A stretch of 64,000 nt of DNA from Alternaria dauci (GCF_042100115.1 NC_091280.1:1736001-1800000), one strand, 5' to 3'; shown: positions 1 to 12,763, counted from the stretch's first letter. Notes: generated by a model not told the origin, from the letters alone. Translations and numbers: made by a program.

Positions 1-515
1 AAAACGACAGGCTTGAAGCCTTGTGCCCACCATGCGCGTCGCCAAGCCAGTATCAGCCGTTGTTCCGCTGCCGACACGTCTTTGTTCTGCTTCTTGGGTA
101 CATCGTAGTAGGTGTAAATCGGCGGTCGTTCGCGTAGGGGAGGTAGGAGGGCGGTGTTTTCATCCAGGGTTACGGACGAGGAGAAGGGATTGCGCCACTT
201 GAAGTCGCTGAGCCATTCTATGGCACCGTAAGCACTCGCCGTGGTGCTGTTGGCCTGGACAGGCGGCGGCTTGTGTGCTGAGGGACCGAAGGGGTTGGGC
301 ACAGTCGGCAATTGGCCCAAATCAGGCACGTGGGCTTGGGGATGCTTGACGGCATCGGCCACTTGATTGTAGGTTGGGATGCTATCGCGTGATGGGGGAC
401 CGTAAAAGGTAAAGTTGATGACGAGGAAGAACAGGATGATAAAGACGACCTGAAAGCGGCGCGGGGGCATCTGCAGCGTAATGGGCCGGCCCATGAAGGT
501 GTGTTGGATCGGCAT
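1..515 (-). CDS. Type II membrane protein, probable Golgi glycosyltransferase-like (3' truncated by window edge)
   Basis: An uninterrupted frame runs from an ATG at 515 leftwards to the window edge: 171 codons and no stop. The N-terminus has a short cytosolic stretch, then a hydrophobic anchor at about residues 23-37 (core VVFIILFFLV), then a Pro/Ser-rich stem, which is the layout of a type II (signal-anchor) Golgi protein. Further on come a tyrosine-rich motif PPIYTYYD (about residue 134) and WRRAWWAQGF just before the edge. I associate these motifs from memory with conserved, mostly uncharacterised fungal membrane proteins related to glycosyltransferases. The catalytic region would lie beyond the window. 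The gene diverges from LYS2. The frame and anchor are seen directly; the glycosyltransferase link is inference. Confidence 0.7.
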   Translation of the reverse strand, partial: MPIQHTFMGRPITLQMPPRRFQVVFIILFFLVINFTFYGPPSRDSIPTYNQVADAVKHPQAHVPDLGQLPTVPNPFGPSAHKPPPVQANSTTASAYGAIEWLSDFKWRNPFSSSVTLDENTALLPPLRERPPIYTYYDVPKKQNKDVSAAEQRLILAWRRAWWAQGFKPVV

Positions 516-1108
516 GGCGCAATGGAGAGGTGAATGTAAAAGCGATTACAAGGCCAGCTACGGCAACACTGGCAACATGCGCTCTTGCAGGCTACCGTGA
601 GCCGGTATCCGTGGTGGGCCTGAAGTTGCTGCTCCAAGGGAACACAGGATCCAGTCGACCCCTGGAGCGGCTAAACGATTAAACGATTAAACGATTAAAC
701 GAGCGACAAGAAAGCACAACAGAACGCCACAGTTGCAAGCAGACAGTAATAAGACAGACCCCGAGGACGCGTCGTGACAGACCGGCCGATGGTTCCATTT
801 TGGCGAGGACGCGTCAAGCCTTCCCTAGTGGGGGGTTCGCCCTAGCCGATATCGCCTGAGTCGAGCATTTTGACTGGATGCGTCATACCTCTCAATTACT
901 TTTGGTATCCAAGTCTTTCCTATTGCCTTTCAAACTTCCTTCTCCGGGGCCGTAGGAAGACGACTTGCATTGAATCCGACTTCGAACTCTTCTTCCTTTT
1001 GCTCGCAGTCCAATTGGACATTTCAAATCATATACGCGCATGCGCACATTCACAACGCGACCCCGCCCTGTATTTCCCTGAGACATGCAGGAACAAGTAC
1101 GCGCGACA
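516..1108. other. Divergent promoter region between the membrane protein and LYS2
   Basis: No gene is supported here. The stretch serves both flanking genes, contains an AAACGATT tandem repeat, and ends in pyrimidine-rich sequence (about 893-1080) typical of a fungal 5' leader. It is too short to encode the roughly 200-residue N-terminal region found in longer Lys2 homologues. Confidence 0.7.
673..702. repeat. 8-bp tandem repeat (AAACGATT), about 3.75 copies
   Basis: Three perfect copies of AAACGATT and a partial fourth lie in the divergent promoter. No known binding site is recognised; it may simply be a minisatellite. Confidence 0.9.
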
Positions 1109-4100
1109 ATGGCTTCTCTGACCAAGGGAAGCATCCCGGATCCTACTGCAGACCTTCACTGGTCTGACTTCAAGGGACCAATTCACGAAATCTTCGCAGC
1201 CAATGCTCGCAAGCACCCAGAGCGGCCATGTGTGGTTGAAACCGCCACCAGCAAGACATCAGAGCGCGGCTTCACATACAAGCACATTTTCGAGGCTACC
1301 GCAGTTCTAGCCCACCATCTTGTGCAAAATGGCGTGCAGAGAGGGGAAGTGGTCATGATCTTTGCCCATCGAGGTGTGGATCTTGTCGTAGCCATCATGG
1401 CTGTCCTGGCGGCAGGCGCGACCTTCTCAGTACTAGACCCACTGTAAGTCTAACTGAACACATCCCCATCTGCCTACTGACGTCGTCTAGATACCCCCCA
1501 GACCGCCAGTGCATCTACCTCGAAGTCTCCCAGCCACGCGCCCTCGTAGTAATTGACAAGGCCACGCGCGAAGCCGGTCCCCTTTCAGACCAAGTCAGGA
1601 ATTACGTCAAGGACAACCTACAACTCCGGACCGAAATCCCTGCACTCGAGCTCAAAGACGACGGAACCCTTGTCGGAGGCTCAAAGGATGGAAAGGATGT
1701 GCTGGAGGAGCAGCAGAAGCTCAAGGCCGAGCTCCCGGGCGTGCTGGTCGGTCCAGACTCAACACCCACACTTTCATTCACATCAGGATCAGAGGGAAAG
1801 CCCAAGGGTGTCAAGGGCCGTCACTTTTCGCTCACACACTACTTTCCATGGATGGCCGAGACATTTGGGCTGTCTGAAAACGACAAGTTCACTATGCTTT
1901 CCGGCATCGCCCACGACCCAATCCAGCGAGACATCTTCACTCCACTCTTCCTTGGCGCACAACTACTCGTGCCTAGCAAGGAAGACATCCAACATGAGAA
2001 GCTCGCAGAATGGATGCGCAAGTATGGCGCGACAGTCACACATCTCACACCTGCCATGGGCCAAATTCTCGTAGGAGGTGCTTCGGCAATATTCCCAAGC
2101 CTGCATCACTCGTTCTTCGTGGGTGATTTGTTAATCAAGCGCGATTGCAGAAGGTTGCAGAACTTGGCGCCAAATGTCCGTATTGTCAACATGTACGGAA
2201 CTACAGAAACACAAAGAGCTGTTAGCTACTACGAGCTGCCAAGCTGTACCGAAGCACCCGAATTCCTTGATAGCATTGGCGAGGTTATCCCGGCTGGACG
2301 TGGCATGAACAATGTCCAGCTTTTGGTAGTCAACCGCGAAGACAGGACAAAGGTTTGCAAGCCTGGTGAGAGCGGTGAAATCTACGTACGAGCTGGTGGT
2401 CTGGCCGAGGAATACTTGGGTTTGCCTGACATGACAGCCGCCAAGTTTGTCGACAACTGGTTTGTAGATTCACAAAAGTGGGTTGAGGAGGACAACAAAA
2501 AGGTCGAGAGTCAAGGGGCCGCTGAACCATGGCGGGAGTTCTACAAAGGTCCACGAGACAGACTCTACCGCTCTGGTGATCTTGGCCATTACTCGGAAGA
2601 TGGTAATGTGCACTGCACAGGTCGAGTAGATTCGCAAGTGAAGATCCGGGGATTCCGTATCGAACTGGGTGAGATTGACTCACATCTCTCTGCTCATCCT
2701 TTGGTGCGCGAAAACGTCACACTATTGAAACGCGACGCCTACGAGGAGCCAACCCTCGTTAGTAAGTTTCACCCTCTTCGTAGTATCGAACATGACTAAC
2801 GCCACAGGCTACATCGTTCCCGAGATGAAGCGCTGGTACGACTGGCTTGAAGAGCGTGGTGCGAAGGACAATGATTCTGTCGACGACACTAGCATGGTCA
2901 CGTTGTTGAAGCGCTTCAAGTATCTACGAGATGACGTACGAGAGCATCTGAAGAAGAAGCTCCCCGCATATGCCGTGCCATCGATCATTGTTCCACTCAT
3001 TCGATTTCCGCTGAACCCGAACGGCAAGATCGACCGACCAGCGTTGCCGTTCCCAGAACCAGCACATCTAGCAGCTGCAGGTGCCAGACGCCCTTCACAG
3101 TTAGGTGCAGCTTTGACGCCAACTGAGAAGAAGATGGCGAGCATCTGGGCAGAGCTTCTTGGCGATCGCGGTGTGACGGCCGACGGTATTAGTGGAAGCG
3201 ATTCCTTCTTCGACCTCGGCGGACATAGTATCATCGCACAACAACTATTCTTCAAGATACGGCAAGAATGGAAGGACATCGATGTACCCATGACTACCAT
3301 CTTCCAATACCCCACATTGCGCGGCTTCTCAGCAAACATCGACCAGGCCATGGATCCTATCGGTCTACGCCTGGATACCGCCGAGGCTATCGACGACGAC
3401 CCAGAAGACGAGGCATACTCTGCTGATGCTAGAGAACTCGCCAACCAATTGACGGAATTCAAGACCAGGGAACCACTGAACCCCAAGGAAGAAATACATA
3501 CTTTCCTCACTGGTGCGACAGGTTTCTTGGGAGCCTACATCCTGCGAGACGTCTTGTCTAGACCTGGAAAGGTCACAGTGCTTGTGCGTGCGAATGACAT
3601 CGATGCTGCACTTGGACGTGTCAAGCAGACGTGCTCTGCATACGGTATTTGGGAAGATAGTTGGGAATCGCGCCTAGAGCCACTTGTCGGAGATCTTGAG
3701 AAGGAAAACTTCGGTCTTGAACCAAACACGTGGAACAAACTCGCGGACTCGGTCGATGTTGTCATTCACAACGGCGCGTTGGTACATTGGGTATTGCCGT
3801 ACTCACGTCTCCGTGGGCCCAACGTCATATCCACTATGACTGCACTCTCAATGTGTGCTGCGGGCAAAGCCAAGAACTTCGGCCTTGTAAGCTCGACATC
3901 AGTGCTTGATACAGACTACTTCGTGAAGTTGTCTGAGGAGAGCTTGGCAAATGGCGGTACAGGTGTCCCCGAAGAAGATGACTTGGAGGGTGCCCGCAAG
4001 GGCTTAGGTACTGGTTATGGCCAATCCAAGTGGGCAGCCGAGTACATCACACGAAAGGCTGGTCAAAAAGGATTGAGTGGGTGCGTCATCCGTCCCGGCT

Positions 4101-4741
4101 ACGTGTTGGGAGATCCAGAGTACGGCACCACCAACACCGACGACTTCCTCGTGCGTATTCTCAAGGGCTGCATCCAACTCAAATCACGACCCGACATTAC
4201 GAACACGATCAATATGGTCCCTGTGACGCACGTTGCGCGCGTCGTTGTAGCGTCATCGTTCAACCCACCCATAGCACCACTCGGAGTTGCGCAAATCACG
4301 TCGCACCCTCGTATCACCTTCAACGAGTTCCTAGGCGCCCTCGAGAAGTTTGGCTACAATGTTCCTCTCGTCAGCTACCCGGAGTGGAAGCAAAACATGG
4401 AAGCCTATGTCTCGGACCGCTCCGGTACGAAAGAAGAAAACGCTCTGTTACCGCTGTACCATTTTGTGACTGGAGATCTGCCTGCTGATACCAAGGCGCC
4501 TGAGCTTGACGACAAGAACGCGGCAGAGGCGCTCAAGAAGGACCAAATATGGACAGGTCAAGATTGGAGCAAGGGTGGGGCGGTGACGGAAGACACCGTA
4601 GGTGTTTATGTTAGTTACCTGATCGAGCTGGGCTTCATGCCGAAGCCGGAGAAGAAGGGCATCAAAGAGCTGGTGATGAGTGGGTTGACGGATGCCATGC
4701 GCGAAGGCATGAAGCTGGTTGGTGGTCGGAGGGGTGTCTAA
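1109..4741 (+). CDS. lys2: L-2-aminoadipate reductase (alpha-aminoadipate semialdehyde dehydrogenase), large subunit
   Basis: Reduces alpha-aminoadipate to its semialdehyde in the fungal lysine pathway, using ATP, NADPH and a phosphopantetheine arm. Exons: 1109-1443, 1491-2761, 2808-4741; introns of 47 and 46 nt, the second with CTAAC. The 1179-residue product has an adenylation domain (core motif [10 protein letters not shown], then [13 protein letters not shown]), a carrier domain with LGGHS (Ser676 is the expected phosphopantetheine site) and a thioester reductase with the NADP-binding motif GATGFLGAY near residue 771. ATG 1109 is in better context (ACAATGG) than the in-frame ATG 1085, which would add 8 residues. 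Compared with S. cerevisiae Lys2 (about 1390 residues) the N-terminal 200 or so residues before the adenylation domain are absent. Activation needs a Lys5-type phosphopantetheinyl transferase, not found here. Confidence 0.96.
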
Positions 4742-6333
4742 ATCATTCTTACCAAAATTTGGACCGCGGCGTCACTGCGCATTGGGGATCTATCTAGCAA
4801 GGGTCATGATCTCCGCTGCTTTGTGGTAAAAAGGGCAAAGATAACGTAGCCATGTCATGTAACCGACAAAGACTGCATGAGATTATGTGCAGAGTTTGTC
4901 TGGGATTCCAAGAGGATTGTGTCTGGTCGCAGTGAGGTCATTGCGACCGAACTCTTCTTTGTTGATGCTAATGCGTACGTTCCTTTTGTCGTGGCTTCCA
5001 ATCACGTTGAGGCCATGACAGCGCCATGGCCAATACAAAAACACCTCGCACAATTGCCATGCTGCATCTTTCTTCCGCACTGTAAGCCGACAGTTGCCCT
5101 TGCACTTTGCATCCCCTGTCAGTGTTTATACCTGGCATATCGCAAACATTGTCCGCGGAGCGGAACCAAAGGCCACAGTTTGTCGATGTAATGGCCGTGC
5201 CGTGTATTCCCACCGGCAGTGGCCGCAGCTACAGCACAAGGCCTATCGCAACGTGGCTCGTCTATGCGATGCGAAGGAGCATGTCATGAACGCAACTGTA
5301 CAGATAATCGAGGTCGCTGGCAGCGCTTGCTGCAGACGGTCGGAATGTGCCATGTGTAGGCAGTACCAAAGGTACGGTAGGTTCAGTCCGGTCGCTGCCG
5401 TCGTACGATCAAAGTGCGAGACAAGATGCCAAGAAGGCGACGAACTCAGCAAAGCAAAAGCAAATTACACAATGGATATCGAGGCAGCGTCGGCCAGGAC
5501 ACCTGGCGCCGTCGACAGAGTATCTGAGCTCCTCAGGTGCCAACGCCAAGATTACGATTAGCACAACCAAGTTGGTTTCAGCCACGCGTGGAGGCCGGAT
5601 TCAGACTCAGCAAAGCAACCTAGCCTGCACCTACTCTGGTCAACAAGCGCTATCAAATGCACTCCGCCGCCTCCGACTTGGTCTGGCGACGCGACACAAG
5701 AGCAGCGCTCGCGGCGCGGCTTCCTGTGCCCAACTAGTAGTGTCTGGGCAGATTGGAGAAGCGTCGTGGATATGATGCGGAGAGATGTGTGTGTGTGTGT
5801 ATCTGTGGTACAGAGGTCCAAGATGCGCAGGTTCAATATGGACCGTGGTAGCGCTTGATGCCGGCTTGGCGTGTTTTCAGAGGACAATGCACACGACAGC
5901 GAGGCACCAAGATGCAGCGGTCCGTTTGCTCAGCGTTGCTCAGCATGGTCGGCGCAGGCCAAGACGAAGGGTAAAGATGATGGGGATGGAAGCTGGGGCT
6001 CTCGCACTAGGATAGGTCGCTGCCGCGAAATCCGTCCTCGGCCTCAGAGGCGCGTGGACGAGAGGTGCGCTGGGGCGGGCATGCGCGCCGTGATTGGCCG
6101 TCCCCGTCTTGCGCTGCTCTGCCCAGCCGCAATGCCGAGCCTTGGGGATGAAAGCCAAGCCCAAGACCTTCTCCCAAGGTCTTGAGAGGATCATTCTATG
6201 TAACAAGAATCTTGCCTCTCCTGAGGATGCCTCCGCCTCTTGTATAACATGCCCGGCACCTCATCGCCTTCCCATGTCTCCCACGGTCGTCTGAAGCCCG
6301 TCTAACAGTGACGCCGCCCACCAATCAACTGCA
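4742..6333. other. Intergenic, no supported gene
   Basis: Only short overlapping open frames on both strands, none with recognisable domains or a convincing intron pattern. Holds a (TG)n microsatellite at 5786-5800. The last 200 bases are the leader of the next gene. Confidence 0.6.
5786..5800. repeat. (TG)n microsatellite
   Basis: Seven and a half TG units in intergenic DNA. Confidence 0.95.
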
Positions 6334-7338
6334 ATGCAATCCCAGCCTCCGCCGGTGCCATGTTCGGCCGCATTTCCCCAGCAGCAGAGCCAACCGCAGC
6401 GCCAGCCCGCGACGAGCCCTCCATCCGACGACGACTACTACAACCACAACAACAACAACTACACATACAACGAGAAGGAGCAATATCACCCACAGCATAG
6501 CATCCGCCCAGACCGCCACAGCAAGTCGAGTTTTGGCCGCGGCCATGATTCCGTCATCTCGTCGCACCCATTTTCCCCAAACGACTCCTCTGCGCCAAGC
6601 CCCGGCAGCAGCATCTCCTCGATAGGCCAACAGCAAAACCCGACCCCCGAGACCCGATACTCCAGGTCCAACATAGAACAGCGCAACGTGCAATATCCAC
6701 AGCAGGCACATCTGGATCCCGAGAAGCATGGCTATGGCTCGTCGCATGATGGCCCATCTCCAAACCGTGCGTCGGCGGCAAGACTAGACAGCGAGGCCAT
6801 CATCTACGACAAGGGCGCATTCCACGAGAAAGGCCCAGAGGAAAAAGCGTGGCAGTTGTTGGTATGTGAACCATCGTCTCTGGCTCCTTGAACAGCCTGG
6901 CTAACAAACATCTAGTTTTGGCTCTGCGGCCCATGTGCCTTTCTCTCCGGCGCCATCGCTCTCTGGACCATCTTCGCCCTCCTAATCTCCATCGCACTAG
7001 CTCCCCTTCGATTCTGCACCACCCGCCCACCATTGTCGGCACAAATCACAACCTTCCTCGCACCAGCGCTGAATCTCCAACTACACTTGGTCTACTCTCA
7101 CGACTCAACAACCGGCTACAGCGCACCCATGCTCGTCGTCATCAATCTCTTTTCGCCAATCGTTGCATTCGGTGTCGCAATAGCTGCGTGGACAGCTGCC
7201 GGATTCTGGTTTTTCTCGTCCATCCTAGGAGACCCCGGAGGTCACGACGGGCACAACGATGGTAAAGAGACCATTGTTAGCGTGCGGAACTGGTGGGAAC
7301 GATGGCTTTCGAGGGGCCTTCGCGAGACCAATGTTTGA
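6334..7338 (+). CDS. Two-pass membrane protein with disordered N-terminus, function unknown
   Basis: Exons 6334-6861 and 6916-7338, joined across a 54-nt intron (GTATGT donor, CTAG acceptor) in phase 0; 316 residues. The first 170 residues are low-complexity, rich in Gln, Pro, Ser and Asn (for example YNHNNNNYTYN), and likely disordered. The second exon opens with a hydrophobic segment (about residues 177-202, FWLCGPCAFLSGAIAL...), a loop, and a second one (about 240-268). It ends in a short hydrophilic tail with NWWERW. The intron sits exactly between the disordered part and the membrane part. I do not recognise the family; a small fungal membrane protein with a cytosolic disordered tail is all that can be said. 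A GAG repeat overlaps the stop codon. Confidence 0.8.
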
Positions 7339-7357
7339 GGAGGAGGAGGAGGAGGAG
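7337..7357. repeat. (GAG)n microsatellite overlapping a stop codon
   Basis: About seven GAG units begin in the TGA stop of the preceding gene and extend into its 3' UTR. Confidence 0.95.
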
Positions 7358-9441
7358 ACTGTCACTGCAACGACGAGTTTTTGATTTTCCTGTTCGCCCT
7401 ACGACGGCACCAATGATGTTTAAGCGGCATATACCATGGCGTACTTTTTGTTTTCATGGGCAAACGGACATGATGGGAATGCTGATCTGGGATGACAGCA
7501 CGGCGTTATTGGACTTCTCTACATGAAGAGCAGGAGAGCGGACAGAGCTCGCCATGATATACCCCATTTTACTCGAATTATACCAAACTTTCTATACAAC
7601 GACTTGTCCATTTTGCAAACATTCATCTCCAGCAGTTGTTGCATTCGTGTCAACTCGCCTCGTACGAGACACTTTGCTAGTTCAGTTTTCCAAGCAGGCA
7701 GACCGCGCACCCAAGCCACTATCCAAGGAGCCAGACTGGCGCACCCTTACTCAGCCCCCTCACGAAGCTTCAAAGAACGCCACGCGCGGACACAAGCCCT
7801 GGGCACCATACAGCGGAAATCTTTCTACCCCGAACGTCCGATCCAATCTCACTCCAAGCACCTGACATGGCGGAATAGCGGAGCGGTGAAAATCAAACTT
7901 AACCTGCCCGTCTCTTCACCGCAACGCGTGCGCGCGCGTGCGCCCACCCTCCAACTCTTGCGGCAAACCTGCCGTCCAAGACATTGCCAATTCTGCCCAG
8001 ATTCCGCCGTGGATTGATAACTTTGTGCCATGCCCCCTCCAGTCTCCGCTCGGCCTTGTCTTTGTACAAAAAGAAAAAGCTTCCGGAAAAGCATCCATCA
8101 TGGATAGAGGAAGTCGTAAGCGGAGTACGTGTACCTTTGGGCAAAAAGCCCGTATTCGTCGTGTACGATAACCGTGTACAATCTTGTTGTACATTCTACA
8201 CCGGTCCGATATTAACCCTCCCGCACATACACACAATCCAAGCATGCCAAAAAAAAATTAAAAGCCACCAAATAGTCGGCGCCGCAGGACCAAGACACAA
8301 GCGGAGAATCTCATTCTCACGCCCTATCCAATTTTTTTTTCTTCTTCTTCCGTATAGGCCGTGTTCTCGTATAAGGACGTGAGCGGAATAATCACGCGCC
8401 AGGGATCTGCCAGACAGTCAGAAGCCAAGTCGGGTTCTTGTGGATTTCGCCGAGCGTCGTTTCAGGTGGTTTGCGCGTCACGTTCATCATTCCGAGAAGC
8501 CAAAGACAAAAGATGACCGACACAAGACGGGTAGGTCGGCTACGTGTTGGCCTGGGCCCCCCATGGGTAGGGTTTGTGTCGATCATGGATATTGCGGGTA
8601 TGCAGCTGCCAGCACCCGTTTGTCGGGACAGGTAGTAAAAGTAATCAGCTCGTTTTGCTCGAGGGCTTCTTATGGTGTGGAAAAAAACACGAGTACGAGC
8701 TATAGCGAATCCAGCCAAGGCGTAATATAGCACTCAGAACAAGGCCCAAGGGAAATAACGTTTCTCGGGCCTCTTCTTTCTTCATTTTGTGTAGTCATGT
8801 CTTGATGACTGTCATGGTCGCCGAACATGAAACTTGATAGATCCGACAGGCGTCTGGGCAAACGGGTATCACGGCTTGCATGGTTCATGCGGTGGATTGA
8901 TCAACACGTAATTTCGATGACGGAGCAATCTTCCGGTAGAAAAGACTTTTCCAACTTCACATTGCATACCCGTCAGGTATTGAGACTTGAACGGCATGAT
9001 GCTCTTCTTGATGGCATGATTACATAATGATTCTGGCATTAGACTGTAAATCTCTCTTCGTTTCCATCGTGCTATGCTACGATCTTGACATGTTCGAAAA
9101 AGACATTAGGGCATTAGACGTGACAGTATAGACAAATGTGTACAGAAAAGGCGTGCATGGCACAAGAAGAAAGGTAGAAAAAAGCAACGCAATGTGCCGT
9201 CCGCGTTCACACCAAGGCTTCGCCATTGGAGTAGAACATGTTCGCGGGGCGCGACGGGCTTGTTGTAGGGCCTCTATCGTGGCGCTTAAACTCGAATATA
9301 TGGCTAATAATAGCGACGGGCGTGTTTGTGTCGTGGCCTCTCGTGATGCTTGATGTGTCCATGTTGCTTGCATGTGGGCGTCTCAGTATCGCAGCTTTTG
9401 GTGGAGTTCGTAAATTACTGTGGCATCGCATCCTGGGTATT
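7339..9441. other. Intergenic, no supported gene
   Basis: Several open frames of 60-165 codons occur on both strands, but none has a domain, a clear start context or matching introns. A T9 run followed by CTT units lies at 8332-8350. One minus-strand frame (8392-8733) has a protein-like hydrophobic tail but no initiating context that I trust. Confidence 0.55.
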
Positions 9442-10490
9442 TCAATCGCCTTCTCTTGAGTGAACTTGTCGTATGGTGATCTGACTCCTCATCTTCTTGT
9501 GGCCTCTGCCCCGCATCGTCTCTCTGGCTATGCAATTCTTCAGACATTGCTCGACGACCGACGGGTCGCTCTCTAGGAACTGCTCGTTCAGGAACCAGCT
9601 TGAGCTTCTTTGCAAGGACAGGCGCAAGCAACTTCTCTCACTACCGATCTGCTTTTGGAAAAAATGATCGAGAAAGGCGTATGAGTCGTCAAAGGTTTTG
9701 TAGCAGCTATTACATGCAAAGGTCGCTTTGTCGTTGGTCGCCAATGGATCTAGCGCAATATGCGAGGTGAAGAGGATACACCTGTATGCAGGCAGTCCAG
9801 AGTGGGCGGCAACGGAGATGCATGCATCGCATTCTGGACAGATTTCTCGATCGTCGTATTTGTCGTGGGGTGAGGCCCTCTTCGCGCGCAATGTGCTCGA
9901 TTTGGACTCCTTGAGATCCTTCCGAAGTTTGTCTGCGAAGGGACAGAATTCTACTTTGAAGCGCGGGGGAGGCAGAACAGGTGACAGGATCGGAGATTCG
10001 AGACGTGCGTACAGCTCGCGCAGGGCGGTAAGACAGGCGCGGCGGGTGCTTTTAGCAATCATGATTATATCGTCAATGGGTATTATTGGTGTTGAGGAGA
10101 AGACGCTTTCGTAAAGCGGTTGTCGGATTTCGTATTGGATCCGCAGGAGTTGCGCAGAGAGGATAGTGTTGCATTTCGCTACACATATGATCAGTCTCCA
10201 AAATTTCCGTATCGAACATTAGACTTACTGTCGCCTTCCTCAAACCGTGTGCCAAATCGTTCTTTGCCTTGTTCCATGATCCTCTGAACCTGCCGCCCCA
10301 GGCTTAGAGCTTTGCCTACCGCATCGTCTCGGTTCTTTGTGCCGAAACACGCCCACTTGGACCGCGTGCGACGGTGGCGTGCTTGCCATTGCTCATACGC
10401 CTCATGCGCATCTTGAAATTCGCGATCAATATCCCATAGCGTAAGATTGGTGTGTTGCGGCTTATCCCAGGAAACGGCCATGGTAGACAT
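9442..10490 (-). CDS. Zinc-finger-like hypothetical protein
   Basis: Exons 10490-10229 and 10178-9442 with a 50-nt intron (GTAAGT donor, TGTAG acceptor); 332 residues. The start is the ATG at 10490 (MSTMAVSW...); the frame stays open upstream without another ATG. The N-terminal 90 residues are charged and probably helical. The middle carries paired cysteines: CPEC..C (about residue 190) and then FACNSCYKTFDDSYAFLDHFF near residue 240, which resembles a C2H2-type finger whose second half is degenerate. The C-terminus is basic. It may bind zinc and perhaps nucleic acid or protein; no named family is recognised. The 5' leader contains an (AAAC)n repeat. Confidence 0.75.
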
Positions 10491-11443
10491 TATAGAGTAT
10501 GCGCGTATAGACTGGTCGAAAACAAACAAACAAACAAACAAAGAAGAGAACGAGGGAAAACGGAGTGACGGAAGATGGGTTTCAGAATAGAACAACTATT
10601 CTTAATTAAGGATGAGGTCGACCGTATTGGGAAATGTACCAAAATCGCGCGATCTTGATTAAGGCGCAGAAAGCTGAAAACGCAATGGCTCTGGAGAAAA
10701 CAGGGTCCACAGGTCTGCGGGTGCTGCGCTGGCTTTACATACTCGTCCGCTGGCGCAAGACGGTGCGTCATGTCTCCTGCAGGTACCAGGGCTATCGCGT
10801 AGGGACATTTGCAATCGTGGAAATTAATTGTCTATCCATTGTCGTGGCTGTGTGGCGGGTCTGGGCGATATTGAAGGATTAAGGAAGCGAAAGTTGCTCC
10901 GCTATACTCATCATGCCAGACTGCCAGTGCGCACGCGGTCTCATCTGCAGTACTGGTGAGGAACGACAGGTCCATGGAGGGACATGCTGGTTCGCGAAAC
11001 TCAAACAGCAGAACTATAGCTGGCTGTTGGTAATCATATGATGGCTGCCGAGCATCGTGATGCATGATGCAGGGATGAGTAAGGGGACGTGAGCTGGAAA
11101 ACAGCAATGATCCCTCCGCGCAGTGGTCCGAGCACTCCCATATCCCCAGTTCAGAGACGCCTCCATCGAGTCGTGGCGCACTACGGTAATGACAATCATG
11201 GTCGCATTAAGTTGGCCTTAAATATAGTCGTCGAGACTTGTTTATGCGAGCGGCGGGTCGTCGACCGCCAGCCCATGAGCGGTGTTATTGATTGAAGCTT
11301 CGCTACCAGAGTCGCGCCGAATCGAATCAGACCCCACGTCTCTCGTCGCATCTGCCCCACCATGGAGAACATCGAGCTCTCTCCTCTTGCTTGCCGGCAC
11401 ACTCTCTGCCAATCGACTGTCATAATCCCGGTTCACTATAACA
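10491..11443. other. Divergent intergenic region upstream of the zinc-finger-like gene and ureG
   Basis: No supported gene. Contains the (AAAC)n repeat in the leader of the minus-strand gene and a C/T-rich stretch (11330-11440) just before the ureG start. Confidence 0.65.
10519..10542. repeat. (AAAC)n microsatellite
   Basis: About six AAAC units in the 5' leader of the minus-strand gene starting at 10490. Confidence 0.95.
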
Positions 11444-12396
11444 ATGTCTCACAGCCACTCACATGAAGGCGCGTCGCACTCGCACGCTGCCGCAGACCAC
11501 GGTCATACCCATGAGATCCTCGATGGACCAGGGAGTTACCTGGGGCGCGAGCTGCCCATCATTGAAGGAAGAGACTGGGAAGACCGGTCTTTCACCATTG
11601 GAATTGGAGGGTATGATGGACCCCGTGTGACATGCAGACAGCCCCATACCGCTCGGCCGACGTCTGGCAGTTGCAGGGTTGACATGGCAAGATACACGCA
11701 CAAGACGCTGACCAGCCTAGGCCCGTAGGCTCTGGAAAGACGGCGCTGATGCTAGCCCTCTGCAAACACCTCCGAACACGCTTCTCCATAGCTGCAGTAA
11801 CAAACGACATCTTCACACGAGAAGACTGCGAGTTTCTGACCAAGAACAATGCCTTGCCCGCGTAAGAACAACCATGACTCATCTCTCCATGGTGAGTATG
11901 GGTCTGACATGCCAACAGTGAGCGCATTGTCGCCGTCGAAACAGGAGGCTGCCCCCATGCCGCTGTCCGCGAAGACATCTCCGTCAACCTCATGACCCTC
12001 ACAAACCTACACCAGAAGTTCAACACCGACCTCCTCCTCATCGAGTCCGGTGGTGACAACCTCGCTGCAAACTACTCGCGCGAACTCGCAGACTTTATCA
12101 TATACGTTATCGATGTATCCGGCGGTGACAAGATCCCCAGAAAAGGTGGCCCAGGCATCACGCAATCAGACCTGCTGGTCGTGAACAAGATCGACCTCGC
12201 CGAGGCTGTCGGCGCAGACCTGGGTGTCATGGACCGGGACAGCAGAAGAATGCGCGAGGGTGGCCCTACCATCTTTGCTGTCGTCAAGAGGGACGAGGGT
12301 GTGGATGCTATCGTCGACTTGATCCTGTCTGCGTGGAAGGCTTCAGGCGCAGGCCAGGCAAGGAAGGACAAGTTCGAGCCTACGCTAATGGAATAG
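11444..12396 (+). CDS. ureG: Urease accessory protein UreG (GTPase for nickel insertion)
   Basis: UreG couples GTP hydrolysis to delivery of nickel to urease in the cytosol, working with UreD and UreF. Exons: 11444-11610, 11721-11861, 11919-12396 (introns of 110 and 57 nt); 261 residues. The first 25 residues are His-rich (HSHSHEG...SHSH...HGHTHE), a typical eukaryotic metal-binding extension. The P-loop GPVGSGKT (residues 56-63) is split by intron 1 right after its first glycine codon begins. Other UreG signatures follow: [20 protein letters not shown] (the conserved nickel-binding Cys-Pro-His), ESGGDNL and NKIDLA. The length and order of motifs are normal for the family. No other urease gene is in the window. 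Confidence 0.96.
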
Positions 12397-12763
12397 AGGC
12401 AAGACGAAATATCAAGGGGTCATAGCATCATGTATTTAGGTTTACTCAATGCTAGCCTCAAATATGCAAAAGACTGGCGCACCGTATAATTACATCGTTG
12501 TGACTATCCCTGACCGTGTAAAGGCAAAGGAGTATTGACCTGAAAGGATTCCCGCGTCACCATGTACACAAGGTTGAGTTTCTAAGGAATGTATTTGGTT
12601 CCCTCACGTTATAACTTGTAGTCAAATCTCGACCATACCATGCCGCCCTCAGCAACGAAAGTGCAAGATACTGTTGCGGGCGCTAGGGGAAGTCGGAAAA
12701 TCAACGCCATGTGATCGTGTTCGAAAGAACAGAAGTTATCCTCCCACACCACCAGCTTGCCGC
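12397..12763. other. 3' region between convergent genes
   Basis: Convergent 3' ends of ureG and the RRM gene. No gene or structured terminator is seen. Confidence 0.7.

Noticed and set aside
218..637. 139-codon minus-strand frame at the left end
   Set aside because: It overlaps the real membrane-protein frame (start 515) in another register; its Ser/Pro/Cys-rich composition is that of a shadow.
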